The position numbers were made by a program, and so were the translations under genes. From an uncultured Oscillospiraceae bacterium (GTDB taxonomy: Bacteria; Bacillota; Clostridia; Oscillospirales; Oscillospiraceae), in NCBI GenBank assembly GCA_910579725.1, contig CAJTUD010000006.1:17563-81040 (forward strand): a stretch of 63,478 bases of DNA. The letters are read 5' to 3'. The stretch's first letter is position 1, and each line of letters begins with the position of its first letter. Below the pieces are notes generated by a model. It did no database searches, was not told where the DNA came from, and was given only the letters and a program-made list of their open reading frames with translations. This document shows, one piece after another, positions 25,599 through 34,327 of the stretch.

Positions 25599-26702
25599 AT
25601 GAAAAGCCGTCCGCGCCGTCTGGGGGCGCTGGCCGTGTTCCTGCTGCTGCTCTGCTCGTTGGCCCACAGCCCCGGACAGGCGTCCTCCGCCAGCGCGTAT
25701 TTTACCGCCGTCAACGACCAGCTGATGCCGCTGAACGACGAGACCATGCCCTTTTATTCCAACGGCGTGCTCTATGTCTCCGGCCGGCTTTTTGAAGGAG
25801 GAGAGCTGGGCGTCTCCTATTCCCGCCACCCCTCTCTGGGACTGGCCACGCTCTATATGCATGGCAGCACCCTGGACCTCCGCTTCGACCTGGCCGGACA
25901 GGTGGCCTACGACAAGGAGGGCAACTTTTACAGCGGCTACGCCATTGAGCGGGGCGGCATGGTGTTCTTTCCCCTGCGGTTGGTCTGCCAGTATTTCAAC
26001 CTGAGCTGGAGCTACTGCGAGACGGACATCATTCCGCTGATCCGGGTGAAAAACGACAACGTGATCCTCAGCGACACAAACTTCATCTACGCCGCCGCCA
26101 CCCTGATGAACGACCGCTACAGCGAATACGAGCGCTCCCAGAGCAGCCGCCCGCCTGTGACCCCCGGTCCCGGGGGTACTGATGCGGAGCTCCCCATTCA
26201 GGCGGCGGAGGGGCAGAAGGTGTACCTCCTCTTTGACGGCTCCGGTGCGCTGGAGATTCTTCCCGCGCTGGGGGACGTGCAGGCAACCTTCCTTCTGTCG
26301 GCGGAGCAGATGGAAAACGGCGATCTGCTCCGGGCGCTGGCCGCCGGCGGCCACGCGGCGGCGCTCCGGGTTCTGGGGGAAACCCCGGAGGCGGCGGAGG
26401 AGGAAATCCTTCTGGCGCGGGAGGCCATGTGGCGGGCCGCATGCGTCCGGCTGGAGCTGGTGTGGTACGGCGGAGAGGCCGCTCTCGCGGAGCTTTGGGA
26501 GGAGCAGGGATGCCTTCCGGTCCATTTCACGCTGGACGCCTCCGGCGAACAGGCTTCCGGCCTGCTGCGTTCCATCGGCCGCCACCGGGAGGATGTGGCG
26601 GTCTATCTGGGGGACAGCGGGTGCGTGGGCATGCTGCCGGAGCTGCTCTCCGGCCTGAAGGAGGGGAGCTACCGGCTCAGCGCCTGGCGGCTGACGGCCT
26701 GA
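25599..26702 (+). CDS. Exported stalk-domain protein with degenerate NodB-like half
   Basis: A 367-residue secreted protein: basic start, hydrophobic core and an AxA-type cleavage region near residue 30. Residues 40-165 resemble the copper-amine-oxidase-like stalk domain (LYVSGRLFEGGELGVSYS, VFFPLRLVCQYFNLSWSY). After a linker (SSRPPVTPGPGG) residues 205-365 follow the layout of a polysaccharide deacetylase: KVYLLFDGSGALEILPALGD then QATFLLSAEQM and LAAGGHAAALRV. The catalytic residues of NodB are missing: the TFDDG motif reads LFDGSG and the HxxxH motif is lost. It probably binds rather than cuts cell-wall polymer. It has no obvious operon partner. Confidence 0.65.
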   Translation: MKSRPRRLGALAVFLLLLCSLAHSPGQASSASAYFTAVNDQLMPLNDETMPFYSNGVLYVSGRLFEGGELGVSYSRHPSLGLATLYMHGSTLDLRFDLAGQVAYDKEGNFYSGYAIERGGMVFFPLRLVCQYFNLSWSYCETDIIPLIRVKNDNVILSDTNFIYAAATLMNDRYSEYERSQSSRPPVTPGPGGTDAELPIQAAEGQKVYLLFDGSGALEILPALGDVQATFLLSAEQMENGDLLRALAAGGHAAALRVLGETPEAAEEEILLAREAMWRAACVRLELVWYGGEAALAELWEEQGCLPVHFTLDASGEQASGLLRSIGRHREDVAVYLGDSGCVGMLPELLSGLKEGSYRLSAWRLTA

Positions 26703-26817
26703 ACCGGCGTAATTTACAGAAAGTTCAAGAAAAAATCCTTTTCAGCGGTATAATGGGAATCAATATCATGGAGAAGTCCCCATTCCGGCTTTCTCCGCCG
26801 GGGGACGGGAGGATGGC

Positions 26818-27510
26818 ATGGCACGAAAGATTCTGGTGGTGGAAGACGACCACAACATTTCCGATCTGATCCGGATGTATCTGGATAAAGAAGGCTTTGA
26901 AATCCAGGCGGTATTTGACGGCGGCAGCGCGGTGGAGACCTTCCGGTCCTGGCAGCCGGACATGGTGCTGCTGGATTTGATGCTGCCGGTGATGGACGGC
27001 TGGGCGGTGTGCGGCAAAATCCGGGAAACCAGCCGCACCCCTATCATCATGATTACCGCCAAAAGCGAGGTGTTTGACCGCATTCAGGGCCTGGAGATGG
27101 GGGCGGACGATTACATCGTCAAGCCCTTTGAGATGAAGGAGCTCATCGCCCGGATCAACGCGGTGCTCCGCCGGAGTGAAATTCCGGAGGACACCCGGAA
27201 GCGGCTGGTCTTTGACAAGCTGGAGATCAATCTGGACTCCTATGAGCTGACGGTGGACGGGAAGAAGGTGGATACGCCGCCGAAGGAGCTTGAGCTGCTC
27301 TATCACCTGGCGTCCACGCCCAACCGGGTGTACACCCGGAACCAGCTTCTCGACGAGGTCTGGGGATTTGACTACTTCGGAGACAGCCGGACGGTGGACG
27401 TTCACATCAAGCGCCTGCGGGAGAAGGTGGAGAACGTGTCCGGCCAGTGGGCTTTGAAAACGGTCTGGGGCGTGGGATACAAGTTCGAGGTCGTCTCGCC
27501 CAAGAAGTAA
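26818..27510 (+). CDS. OmpR/PhoB-family response regulator
   Basis: A 230-residue two-component regulator. The receiver domain (1-120) has the acidic pocket D10/D11, phospho-acceptor D53 in LLDLMLPVMDG, Thr in MITAKSE and Lys in YIVKPFE. A winged-helix DNA-binding domain (130-228) follows, with SRTVDVHIKRLREKVE. GGGAGG precedes the ATG. It lies 13 bases before the sensor kinase and leads a run kinase-HtrA protease, which suggests a cell-envelope stress circuit. A TATAAT at 26749-26754 may be its -10 box, but the -35 is poor. Confidence 0.93.
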   Translation: MARKILVVEDDHNISDLIRMYLDKEGFEIQAVFDGGSAVETFRSWQPDMVLLDLMLPVMDGWAVCGKIRETSRTPIIMITAKSEVFDRIQGLEMGADDYIVKPFEMKELIARINAVLRRSEIPEDTRKRLVFDKLEINLDSYELTVDGKKVDTPPKELELLYHLASTPNRVYTRNQLLDEVWGFDYFGDSRTVDVHIKRLREKVENVSGQWALKTVWGVGYKFEVVSPKK

Positions 27511-27523
27511 GGAGTTTGATCAG

Positions 27524-28969
27524 ATGAGCAGATTCAAGGGCATCTACTGGCGGACCTTCACCGTTACCGTAGGTATGGTGGCGCTGACGCTGGTCCTGCT
27601 GGGGGCGTCCTTTTTTTCCCTGACCTACAGCTATATCATGACGGAAAAGCGGAGCGAGCTCCAGGACCGCGCCGAGATCATCGCGCAGATGGCCCTGAAG
27701 GCTTACAGCGAGTCCACCTCCCGGGAATCCCTTCAGGAGGAGCTGATCTCCATGGTGGAGATTTCCGAGCAGATGAGCGGCACCGATTTCCTGATCTGGG
27801 TCCCCCATTGGCACACCTTCTTCGGCACCAACGCCAGCCTGGGCGGCCGGGAGCTCACCATGCCGGCCGCCATGGGGGCGAAGCTGGAGAGGCGGGAGGT
27901 CTACATGGGCGTATCGGACCTGGGGCTCTATGAAAAGCCACGGGCCGTGGTGGCGGTGCCCGCCCGCAGCGCGGGAGGGGTGGAAATCGGGCCCGTACTG
28001 GCGGTGGCGGAGCCCAATACCATGACGGAGATGTGGCGGGCCTTCCTGGGCATCTTCGGCATGACTGCCGTCACGGTGCTGCTGATTGCCTTTGTGGCCA
28101 CGGCCACCACGGCCATGCAGCAGACCAAGCCCATCCGGGATATGGCCGCCGCCGCCCGGAAGTTTGCCGAAGGCAATTTCGACGCCCGGGTTCACGACTC
28201 CGGCCGGGAGGACGAGATCGGCGAACTCATCAAATCCTTCAACGCCATGGCGGAGTCCCTCCAGCAGACGGAGCGGCAGCGCCGGGAGTTCATCGCCAAC
28301 ATCTCCCACGAGCTGAAGACCCCCATGACCACGATCGCCGGTTACGCCGACGGGATTCTGGACGGGGTCATCTCCGGGCCGGAGGAGCGGCAGTACCTTG
28401 CCATCATCTCCGATGAGAGCCGCCGTCTGGCCCGTCTGGTCCGCCGGATGCTGGACGTCAGCCAGCTGCAAAGCATGGATTTGATCAAGCAGAAGACCGC
28501 CTTCGATCTCTCTGAGTCCATGCGGCGGGTTCTGGTGAGCATGGAGAAGAAAATTACCGGCCGGGGACTGGACGTGGATGTGGAGATTCCGGAGGACCCG
28601 GTGATGGTGCTGGGCGACAACGACCTTCTGACCCAGGTGGTGTACAACCTGCTGGAAAACGCCGCCAAATTTGCTTCCCAGGGCAGCACGCTGTTTCTGG
28701 GACTGGAGAAAAAGGCGGGAAAGGCGGTGGTCACGGTGCGCAACACCGGCCAGACCATCCCGCCGGAGGAGCTGCCCCTGCTGTTCGAGCGGTTCCATAA
28801 ATCCGACCGCTCCCGCAGCGCGGACAAGGACGGCGTGGGCCTGGGTTTGTACATTGTCCGCACCATACTGGAGCAGCACCATGAAAAGATCACCGCCGAG
28901 AGTGAAAACGGCGTAACGACCTTCTCTTTCACCATTCATCTGGCGGAAGAGACGGCGAAAACTGTGTGA
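27524..28969 (+). CDS. Membrane sensor histidine kinase
   Basis: A 481-residue kinase. One membrane segment lies at about 15-40 and a second at 170-200, enclosing an extracytoplasmic sensor of about 130 residues with no family I recognise. HAMP follows (200-250), then HisKA with FIANISHELKTPMTTI (phospho-acceptor H262) and HATPase_c with the N, G1 and G2 boxes (QVVYNLLENAAKF, GVGLGLYIV). It phosphorylates the response regulator encoded just upstream and is followed by an HtrA protease gene after 12 bases. Confidence 0.93.
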   Translation: MSRFKGIYWRTFTVTVGMVALTLVLLGASFFSLTYSYIMTEKRSELQDRAEIIAQMALKAYSESTSRESLQEELISMVEISEQMSGTDFLIWVPHWHTFFGTNASLGGRELTMPAAMGAKLERREVYMGVSDLGLYEKPRAVVAVPARSAGGVEIGPVLAVAEPNTMTEMWRAFLGIFGMTAVTVLLIAFVATATTAMQQTKPIRDMAAAARKFAEGNFDARVHDSGREDEIGELIKSFNAMAESLQQTERQRREFIANISHELKTPMTTIAGYADGILDGVISGPEERQYLAIISDESRRLARLVRRMLDVSQLQSMDLIKQKTAFDLSESMRRVLVSMEKKITGRGLDVDVEIPEDPVMVLGDNDLLTQVVYNLLENAAKFASQGSTLFLGLEKKAGKAVVTVRNTGQTIPPEELPLLFERFHKSDRSRSADKDGVGLGLYIVRTILEQHHEKITAESENGVTTFSFTIHLAEETAKTV

Positions 28970-28981
28970 GGAACTGTGGAA

Positions 28982-30358
28982 ATGGAAGAGTTGTGGAGGG
29001 AAGTTCAGACGCCGGAGAATGGCCGGGAGGTGGTCCTGACCTACCGGCAGGCAGAGCAGATAGAGCCGGTGACGCTGCGCTATGAGCGGCCGATGCCGGC
29101 GTATATGGAGCCGGGAGAGGCGGCCAGGGCGGTTCCGCCTTCCGGCGGGGGCCGTCCGGACAAGCCGCACAGCCCGCTCAATCCGCCGGAGAAGCCCAAG
29201 GCCCGCTGGGGCGTGCGGCTGTATGTGGGGGTAAGCCTGCTGCTGATCGTGTGCTGCCTGGGGGTGGGCATATGGTATGTCAGCCAGTACGGCCTGACCC
29301 TGCCCGGCGGCGGGGACTCCGGCCCCCGGGACGGCGCACCGCCCCGGAATGATTACTATTGGGACATGGGAGAGCCGGAGGATACCGCCATCTCCATCCC
29401 CAGCTACCCCACCGGCGGCGAAACCCGGCTCAGCCTCCGTTCCGCCGGGGACCTGCCGGTGCTGAGCATCCAGCAGGTTTACGATCAGGTGACGCCCTCG
29501 GTGGTGGCGGTGCTGGGCATGCAGAAGATGTACGCCAGCGTGGGCACCGGGGTGATCTTCTCGGAGGACGGGTACATCCTGACCAACTGCCACGTCATTG
29601 CCGGGTGCAGCAGCTGCGATGTGTGGGTGTCCGATGCTCACGGGGTGGACAGGGAATTTGAGGCCCGGGTGGTGGGCTATGACGCGGACGCCGATCTGGC
29701 GGTGCTGAAAATCGAGGCGGAGAATCTGCCTGCGGCGGAGTTCGGCGTGTCGGATGATCTGCGGGTGGGAGACCCGGTGTACGCCATCGGGAACCCCCTG
29801 GGGGTGGAGCTGCGCAACACCCTGACAAACGGCATCGTCTCCGCCATCAACCGGGACGTGGATGTGGACGGCGTGGCCATGACCCTGATTCAGACCACCG
29901 CCGCCCTGAACAGCGGCAACTCCGGCGGCCCTCTGATCAACCAGTACGGTCAGGTCATCGGCATCAACACCATCAAGATGATGAGCTCCGACGACACCAT
30001 TGAAGGGCTGGGCTTCGCCATTCCCTCCAGTCTGGCGCTCCGGTGGGTCAATGAGCTGATTTCCTTCGGAGAGCTTCAGCCCCAGCCGGTGCTGGGCGTC
30101 ACCGTCAACCGCATCCCCCAGACGCTGCCCGACGGGTCTGTGGGCCTGGAGCTGGATGAGATCACCCCGGGACTCAGCGGAGACCGGGCGGGTCTGCTGA
30201 AGGGGGACTATCTGGTTGCGTTCAACGGCCAGGAGATCACCGGATTTGACCAGCTGCTGAGCCTCCGCCGGGAGCTCTATGTGGGAGACGAGGTGCCCGT
30301 CCGCGTTTACCGGGACGGGGAGTATCTGGAGTTCACCATGATTATGATGGCGGAGTGA
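28982..30358 (+). CDS. Membrane-anchored HtrA/DegP-type serine protease
   Basis: A 458-residue S1C protease. A cytosolic, proline-rich N-terminus of about 75 residues precedes a single membrane segment (YVGVSLLLIVCCLGVGIWYV), so the catalytic part is outside. The triad is H204 (TNCHVIAG), D238 (DADLAVLKI) and S314 (NSGNSGGPL). One PDZ domain (about 365-455) completes it. It degrades or refolds misfolded envelope proteins. I prefer the ATG at 28982 (GAGGAA ten bases upstream) over a GTG six bases earlier. Position behind a two-component system suggests stress-induced expression. Confidence 0.92.
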   Translation: MEELWREVQTPENGREVVLTYRQAEQIEPVTLRYERPMPAYMEPGEAARAVPPSGGGRPDKPHSPLNPPEKPKARWGVRLYVGVSLLLIVCCLGVGIWYVSQYGLTLPGGGDSGPRDGAPPRNDYYWDMGEPEDTAISIPSYPTGGETRLSLRSAGDLPVLSIQQVYDQVTPSVVAVLGMQKMYASVGTGVIFSEDGYILTNCHVIAGCSSCDVWVSDAHGVDREFEARVVGYDADADLAVLKIEAENLPAAEFGVSDDLRVGDPVYAIGNPLGVELRNTLTNGIVSAINRDVDVDGVAMTLIQTTAALNSGNSGGPLINQYGQVIGINTIKMMSSDDTIEGLGFAIPSSLALRWVNELISFGELQPQPVLGVTVNRIPQTLPDGSVGLELDEITPGLSGDRAGLLKGDYLVAFNGQEITGFDQLLSLRRELYVGDEVPVRVYRDGEYLEFTMIMMAE

Positions 30359-30378
30359 CGGCAGCAGGGGAATACCGA

Positions 30379-30410
30379 AGGGCGGAAGGGGAGACCTTTC
30401 CGCCCTTTCT
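30379..30410 (+). terminator. Terminator behind the htrA gene
   Basis: AAGGGCGGAA (30379-30388) pairs with TTCCGCCCTT (30398-30407), followed by TCT. The T-tract is short. Confidence 0.65.
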
Positions 30411-30509
30411 CCTGCGGCTGGGGGGCTGTGCGTACAATTTGGGGGAGAAACAAATATTTTTCTCGCAAATTGTCGGAAAGTGTGCTAAAATAGCGCCGGG
30501 GTGATGAAT

Positions 30510-31151
30510 ATGAAAGACCAACAGGCCGTTTCGGCCATTATTGCGGAGCTGAAAAATCTGTATCCCGCCGCGGAGTGCTCCCTGACCTTTGATCCGGAGA
30601 AAGCCTATGAGCTGCTGTTTTCCGTACGCCTGGCCGCGCAGTGCACCGACGCGAGGGTGAATCTGGTGACGCCTGTGCTGTACGGCCGGTTTCCCTCCCT
30701 GGAGGCGCTGGCCGCCGCCTCCGAGGAGGAGGTGGGGGAGATCATCCACTCCACCGGCTTCTGGCGGTCCAAGGCCCGGGACATCGTGGCCGCCAGCCGG
30801 ATGCTGCTGGAGGAGTTCGGCGGCCGGGTGCCGGACAACATGGAGGACCTGCTGCGCCTGCCTGGCGTGGGACGGAAGACCGCCAATCTGATTCTGGGGG
30901 ATGTGTACGGCCGGGAGGGCTACGTCTGCGACACCCACTGCATCCGGATTACGGGCCTTCTGGGCCTTACCGACGGCAGCAAGGACCCGCTGAAGGTGGA
31001 AATGCAGCTGAGAAAGTGCATTCCGCCGGAGGAGAGCAGTGATTTCTGCCACCGGATGGTCCATCACGGGCGGGCGGTGTGCGTGGCCCGGCGGCCGGAC
31101 TGTCAGGCCTGTACGCTGCGGCCCTGGTGCGACCACTGGAAGGGTCAATAA
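30510..31151 (+). CDS. nth: Endonuclease III
   Basis: A 213-residue base-excision repair glycosylase/AP lyase for oxidised pyrimidines. The helix-hairpin-helix LPGVGRKTANLIL carries the catalytic Lys, and VCDTHCIRI the catalytic Asp. The C-terminal iron-sulfur loop has C-x6-C-x2-C-x5-C (CVARRPDCQACTLRPWC). Length matches Nth. I choose the ATG at 30510, with GGGGTGA eight bases upstream, over GTG 30501 and ATG 30504. The stop codon abuts a dispersed repeat, and the terminator lies beyond that repeat. Confidence 0.95.
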   Translation: MKDQQAVSAIIAELKNLYPAAECSLTFDPEKAYELLFSVRLAAQCTDARVNLVTPVLYGRFPSLEALAAASEEEVGEIIHSTGFWRSKARDIVAASRMLLEEFGGRVPDNMEDLLRLPGVGRKTANLILGDVYGREGYVCDTHCIRITGLLGLTDGSKDPLKVEMQLRKCIPPEESSDFCHRMVHHGRAVCVARRPDCQACTLRPWCDHWKGQ

Positions 31152-31313
31152 GAACCTGTATTCACAACCGCTGAGCGCTGTCTGGCCGGTCTTTTTCCCG
31201 CCATACTGTGTCGCTTTTCCTTGCAATCCGTCAGGACTACCGGGGAAAAGCTCCTTGCCTGACGAGAAAAATCCTCGTCCATCCAGCATTTCCCGATTAT
31301 GAATACAGGTTCT
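31151..31313. repeat. Dispersed repeat, copy 2 (inverted ends)
   Basis: A 163-bp element bounded by AGAACCTGTATTCA (31151-31164) and its exact inverse TGAATACAGGTTCT (31300-31313). The inside matches copy 1 in several blocks, including TGGCCGGTCTTTTTCCCG and CTCCTTGCCTGACGAGA. It begins on the last base of the nth stop codon and separates nth from its terminator. No coding content. Confidence 0.9.
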
Positions 31314-31314
31314 G

Positions 31315-31355
31315 AATGTTCCCCTCTCCCGCCGGGTGGAGAGGGGAACATTTTT
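31315..31355 (+). terminator. Strong terminator downstream of nth and repeat copy 2
   Basis: AATGTTCCCCTCTCC (31315-31329) and GGAGAGGGGAACATT (31338-31352) form a 15-bp perfect stem, and the T-run starts within the second arm. Confidence 0.9.
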
Positions 31356-31403
31356 GCGTTCCGGCACATATACTGGAAGGAAACCAAACCGGGAGGACAC
31401 GGT

Positions 31404-31664
31404 ATGAGACAGTTCAATCAGTCAAAGCTCCAGCAGGCGCTGGGCGACAAACGGATGATGGAGCAGCTTGTCAATTCCCCTGAAGCCAGAAAGCTGGCCG
31501 GGATGCTGAGCCAGGGCGCGGATCAGGCGTCCCTGCAAAAGATCGCGGAGAGCGCCGCCAAAGGCGACACCTCCCAGCTGAAGGCCCTGATCCAGTCCGT
31601 CACGTCCACGCCCGGCGGCGCGGAGCTGCTGCAAAAGCTGGAAAACAGCTTCGGGCAGCGGTGA
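31404..31664 (+). CDS. Small hypothetical protein, helical
   Basis: An 86-residue protein with no signal or membrane segment, predicted mainly helical and rich in Gln, Ala and Lys (QSKLQQALGDKRMMEQLVNS; PEARKLAGMLSQGADQASLQ). GGGAGGACAC precedes the ATG. I do not recognise a named family. It is the first of three small genes in a row, each with a good ribosome site. The second also opens with a short helical segment followed by MSQIMNLAQSL, weakly like MMEQLVNSPEA here, so the two may be distant relatives. Confidence 0.7.
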   Translation: MRQFNQSKLQQALGDKRMMEQLVNSPEARKLAGMLSQGADQASLQKIAESAAKGDTSQLKALIQSVTSTPGGAELLQKLENSFGQR

Positions 31665-31755
31665 TCCGCCGGAGGCGGCCCCAGTCCCCGGCGGCGGGGA
31701 GCGCACGCGTCTGAAGGAATAGCGCCCGGCGTTCCGGAGAGGAGGGAGCGGAGAC

Positions 31756-32175
31756 ATGAGCGAGTTTGAAGAAAAATTGAATTCCGTTCTCTCCAATCCG
31801 GACGCCATGAGCCAGATTATGAATCTGGCCCAGTCGCTGAACCTGGGCGGAGGCTCCGGCGGCGGAGAAGCCCCCTCCGGAGAGAGCGCCGGGGAGCCCC
31901 AGCCTGCCGCCGGGGGAAATTCCGGCGGAGGCGGATTGGGTGATCTGGCGGGTCTGCTGGGGCAGATCGACCCCAGACTGATCCAGCGGCTGCTGCCGCT
32001 GGTGGGGGAGCTGGCGGGGGGCGGCGGCAACGATGAGCGGATGCAGCTGCTTTACGCCCTGCGCCCCTTTCTGAAGCCGGAACGGCGGGACAAGGTGGAG
32101 CGGGCGGCCAAGGCGGCGCGGCTGATCCACGTGGGAAAAAAGCTGCTGAAATCCATGGGAGAGCAAAATGTATAA
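31756..32175 (+). CDS. Small hypothetical protein with Gly-rich linker
   Basis: A 139-residue protein made of an N-terminal helical piece (SEFEEKLNSVLSNPDAMSQI), a long Gly/Ser/Pro-rich low-complexity linker (about 32-65) and a C-terminal helical domain (PRLIQRLLPLVGELA; LLYALRPFLKPERRDKVERA). No signal peptide. The arrangement recalls small conserved proteins of unknown function in Oscillospiraceae. Its stop overlaps the start of the next gene by eight bases, so the two are co-translated. Confidence 0.7.
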   Translation: MSEFEEKLNSVLSNPDAMSQIMNLAQSLNLGGGSGGGEAPSGESAGEPQPAAGGNSGGGGLGDLAGLLGQIDPRLIQRLLPLVGELAGGGGNDERMQLLYALRPFLKPERRDKVERAAKAARLIHVGKKLLKSMGEQNV

Positions 32176-32476
32176 CCGGTATGTGCGCAATGACGCGGGA
32201 CAATATGAGAGGATTCCCGTGGCGGAGCCGCCTCCGCCGCCCTCCGAGGGAAGCGGGAGGACGGAAGGTCCCCCGCCGCCTCCGCGTCCGGAGGGCGGTC
32301 CGCCGCCCCCGCCTCCCCCCGGAGGCAGGGGCATCTTTTCCGGCATTCTGGAAAAGCTCAATCTGAAGGACATCGATACCGGAGATCTGCTGCTGCTGCT
32401 GCTGATCTTTTTGCTTTTCCGGGAGAGCGAGGACGAGGAGCTTCTGATCGCCCTGGGCCTCCTGCTGATTCTGTAA
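32168..32476 (+). CDS. Small proline-rich membrane-tail protein
   Basis: A 102-residue protein: polar N-terminus with YxRYVRND, a proline-rich central stretch with runs of five to seven Pro, then GIFSGILEKLNLKDIDTGDL and a hydrophobic C-terminal tail made of LLLLLLIFLLF, an acidic turn RESEDEE and LLIALGLLLIL. This could be a hairpin that dips into the membrane. Function unknown. It overlaps the preceding gene by eight bases, and a related repeat fragment begins 20 bases after its stop. Confidence 0.7.
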   Translation: MYNRYVRNDAGQYERIPVAEPPPPPSEGSGRTEGPPPPPRPEGGPPPPPPPGGRGIFSGILEKLNLKDIDTGDLLLLLLIFLLFRESEDEELLIALGLLLIL

Positions 32477-32496
32477 CCGGAAAACCGGCCCTTACT

Positions 32497-32560
32497 TAGA
32501 AACTGTATTCAGGTGTTGCACGCCGTCCGGGCGGGGCTTTTGCCGCCCTGCCGCGTTTTG
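32497..32560. repeat. Dispersed repeat, variant B fragment
   Basis: Starts AGAAACTGTATTCAGGTGTTG and continues CGCCGTCCGGGCGGGGCTTT. The same order (AGAACCTGTATTCACAGGTG, then CGCCGTCTGGGCGGGTCTTT) is seen at the right edge of the window at 63427. Only the left end is present here; the other end is lost in the terminator of the next gene. Confidence 0.75.
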
Positions 32561-32568
32561 ACAGGAAA

Positions 32569-32590
32569 AGCCGCCCCGCAAGGGGCGGCT
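32569..32590 (-). terminator. Terminator behind rqcH
   Basis: AGCCGCCCC and GGGGCGGCT pair around GCAA (32569-32590). On the minus strand the sequence continues with TTTTCCTG, giving a T-tract of four. Confidence 0.75.
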
Positions 32591-32593
32591 GAT

Positions 32594-34327
32594 TCATTTC
32601 TCCTCCAGCTGTTTGACCAGCGCCTCCTCCGGCGTCACATAGGCGGTCTGATAGGGGTCGTAGACCACCATGCCGGGCCGGGCGCCGCTGGGCTTTCTGA
32701 CGTTGCGGACCTGGGTGTAGTCCACCGCCACCTGACCGCCCTCCCGCCCCTGGGAAAACCAGGCGGCCAGGGAAGCCGCCTCCGTCAAAGACTGGGCGTC
32801 CGGCTCCTGCCCTCCGGTGCGGAGAATGACGTGGGAGCCGTGAATGCGCTGGGTGTGGAACCAGTAGTCTGACTTGAACGCCTCCCGGACCAGCTGGTCG
32901 TTCTGGGTGTTGCTTCTCCCCACCAGGATGGGGAAGCCGCCGCTGGAGCGGAAGGCCCTGGGACGGCCGGGCGCCCGGCGGGGCTCCTTCCTGCCGGGGG
33001 CGGGGCCTTTCAGATATCCGGCCTCCCGGAGCTCCCGGCGGATATCGCTGAAATCCTGCTCCGTTTCCGCCCGGGTCAGCTCGTCCAGCACGCTCTCCAG
33101 CCAGTCCCGCTCCCGGCGGGCGATGGACATCTGCTCCGTCAGGTACATCTCCGCCGTTTTGGCTTTTTGATAGAGCTTGAAATACTTCGCGGCGTTCTGC
33201 TGGGGCGTCAGCAGCGGATCGAGGGGGATGTCCATTTCTCCGCCGTCCGGGTCGTAGTAGTTCAGGGCCCGGAGCGTGGACTGCCCCCGTTCCATGCGGT
33301 AGAGATTGGCGGTAATCAGCTCTCCGGAGATGCGCAGCCGGTCCCGGTCCTGGGTCCGCTCGTACTCCTTTTCCTGGAGGGCCAGCTTCCGCCTGGCCCG
33401 GTCCCGGGCGTTGGCGGCGGCCCGGTGGAGGTCCTGCCCCCGCTGGCGGACGCGCTCGAGCTGCTCCCGCTTTTCATAAAAGGCGTCCAGCATGGGGGAG
33501 AAGGCGTCCCAGACCTGGGCCTCCATGCTCCCGCCGTACTGCCGGATGGGCAGGTAGGAAAAGTCCGCGGGCTTTCCCTCCCGGGAGAGCATGCAGGGCT
33601 GAAAATCCCCGGCCTTCACCTGGGCCTGCCAGGAGAAAAACGCCTCCCGGAGCCCGGCGGAGCGGTCTCCGATGGGGCCGTCTCCCCCGGCCCGGTCCGC
33701 AATCTCCCGGCAGATCAGGGGAGAGAGGCCGAAGAAGCGGTCCAGCAGGAAGCCGCTGGCTTCCCGGTCCGGCCCGGCTTCCGCCAGCAGGCGGTCGAAA
33801 TCCTCTTCAAGGGCAGAGAGCGGGTCCGCCTTCTCCTGAACTGGCGGCAGGCGGTAGAACAGCCCGGGCAGCACCTGCCGCCGCTCGCTCATCTCCATGT
33901 CCACCCGGCGCAGGCAGTCAATGATCCGGTCCTGGCCGTCCAGCAGGATCAGGTTGGAGTAGCGTCCCATGCACTCCACCGCCAGGGTCCGGCGGCCCGG
34001 CTCCCCCAGCTCGTCCACAATGTCCACGCGCAGCAGCGCCGCCCGCTCCAGTCCGGGCTGCTCCACGGCGCTCAGACGTCCGCCGGTCAGGTGCTTGCGC
34101 AGCAGCATGCAGAACATGGGGGGCGAGGCGGGATTTTCCCGGGAGGCGGCGGTGAGATGCATGCGGGCCTGGCTGGCTCCGGCGCAGAGGAGCAGCTTTT
34201 TGTTCCCCCGCAGAGTGAGAACAATCTGGTCCCGGGCGGGCTGCTGGATTTTTTCGATCCGCAGGCCCAGAATGGTCTCCCGCAGCTCTTTCACCACGCC
34301 GGAGAGACATACGGCGTCAAGTGGCAT
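32594..34327 (-). CDS. rqcH: RqcH-type NFACT protein (ribosome quality control)
   Basis: A 577-residue protein of the NFACT (Rqc2/NEMF/FbpA) family. It binds stalled large ribosomal subunits and recruits alanyl-tRNA to add Ala tails to stuck nascent chains. Order: NFACT-N (1-190), helix-hairpin-helix region, a long coiled coil (about 280-420, ENLDRVRQRGQD-like heptads, YERTQDRDRLRISGELITAN) and NFACT-R (445-560, FPILVGRSNTQNDQLVREAF; DYWFHTQRIHGSHVILR). Older annotations call it fibronectin-binding protein. GGAGGAGG lies before the ATG, and the gene overlaps the end of mrnC by 11 bases. Confidence 0.92.
   Translation of the reverse strand: MPLDAVCLSGVVKELRETILGLRIEKIQQPARDQIVLTLRGNKKLLLCAGASQARMHLTAASRENPASPPMFCMLLRKHLTGGRLSAVEQPGLERAALLRVDIVDELGEPGRRTLAVECMGRYSNLILLDGQDRIIDCLRRVDMEMSERRQVLPGLFYRLPPVQEKADPLSALEEDFDRLLAEAGPDREASGFLLDRFFGLSPLICREIADRAGGDGPIGDRSAGLREAFFSWQAQVKAGDFQPCMLSREGKPADFSYLPIRQYGGSMEAQVWDAFSPMLDAFYEKREQLERVRQRGQDLHRAAANARDRARRKLALQEKEYERTQDRDRLRISGELITANLYRMERGQSTLRALNYYDPDGGEMDIPLDPLLTPQQNAAKYFKLYQKAKTAEMYLTEQMSIARRERDWLESVLDELTRAETEQDFSDIRRELREAGYLKGPAPGRKEPRRAPGRPRAFRSSGGFPILVGRSNTQNDQLVREAFKSDYWFHTQRIHGSHVILRTGGQEPDAQSLTEAASLAAWFSQGREGGQVAVDYTQVRNVRKPSGARPGMVVYDPYQTAYVTPEEALVKQLEEK

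Noticed and set aside
24462..26585. A longer minus-strand frame reading through into degV from upstream.
   Set aside because: The DegV family start is at 25328, with a ribosome site and a promoter before it; the upstream part is antisense to the stalk-domain gene.
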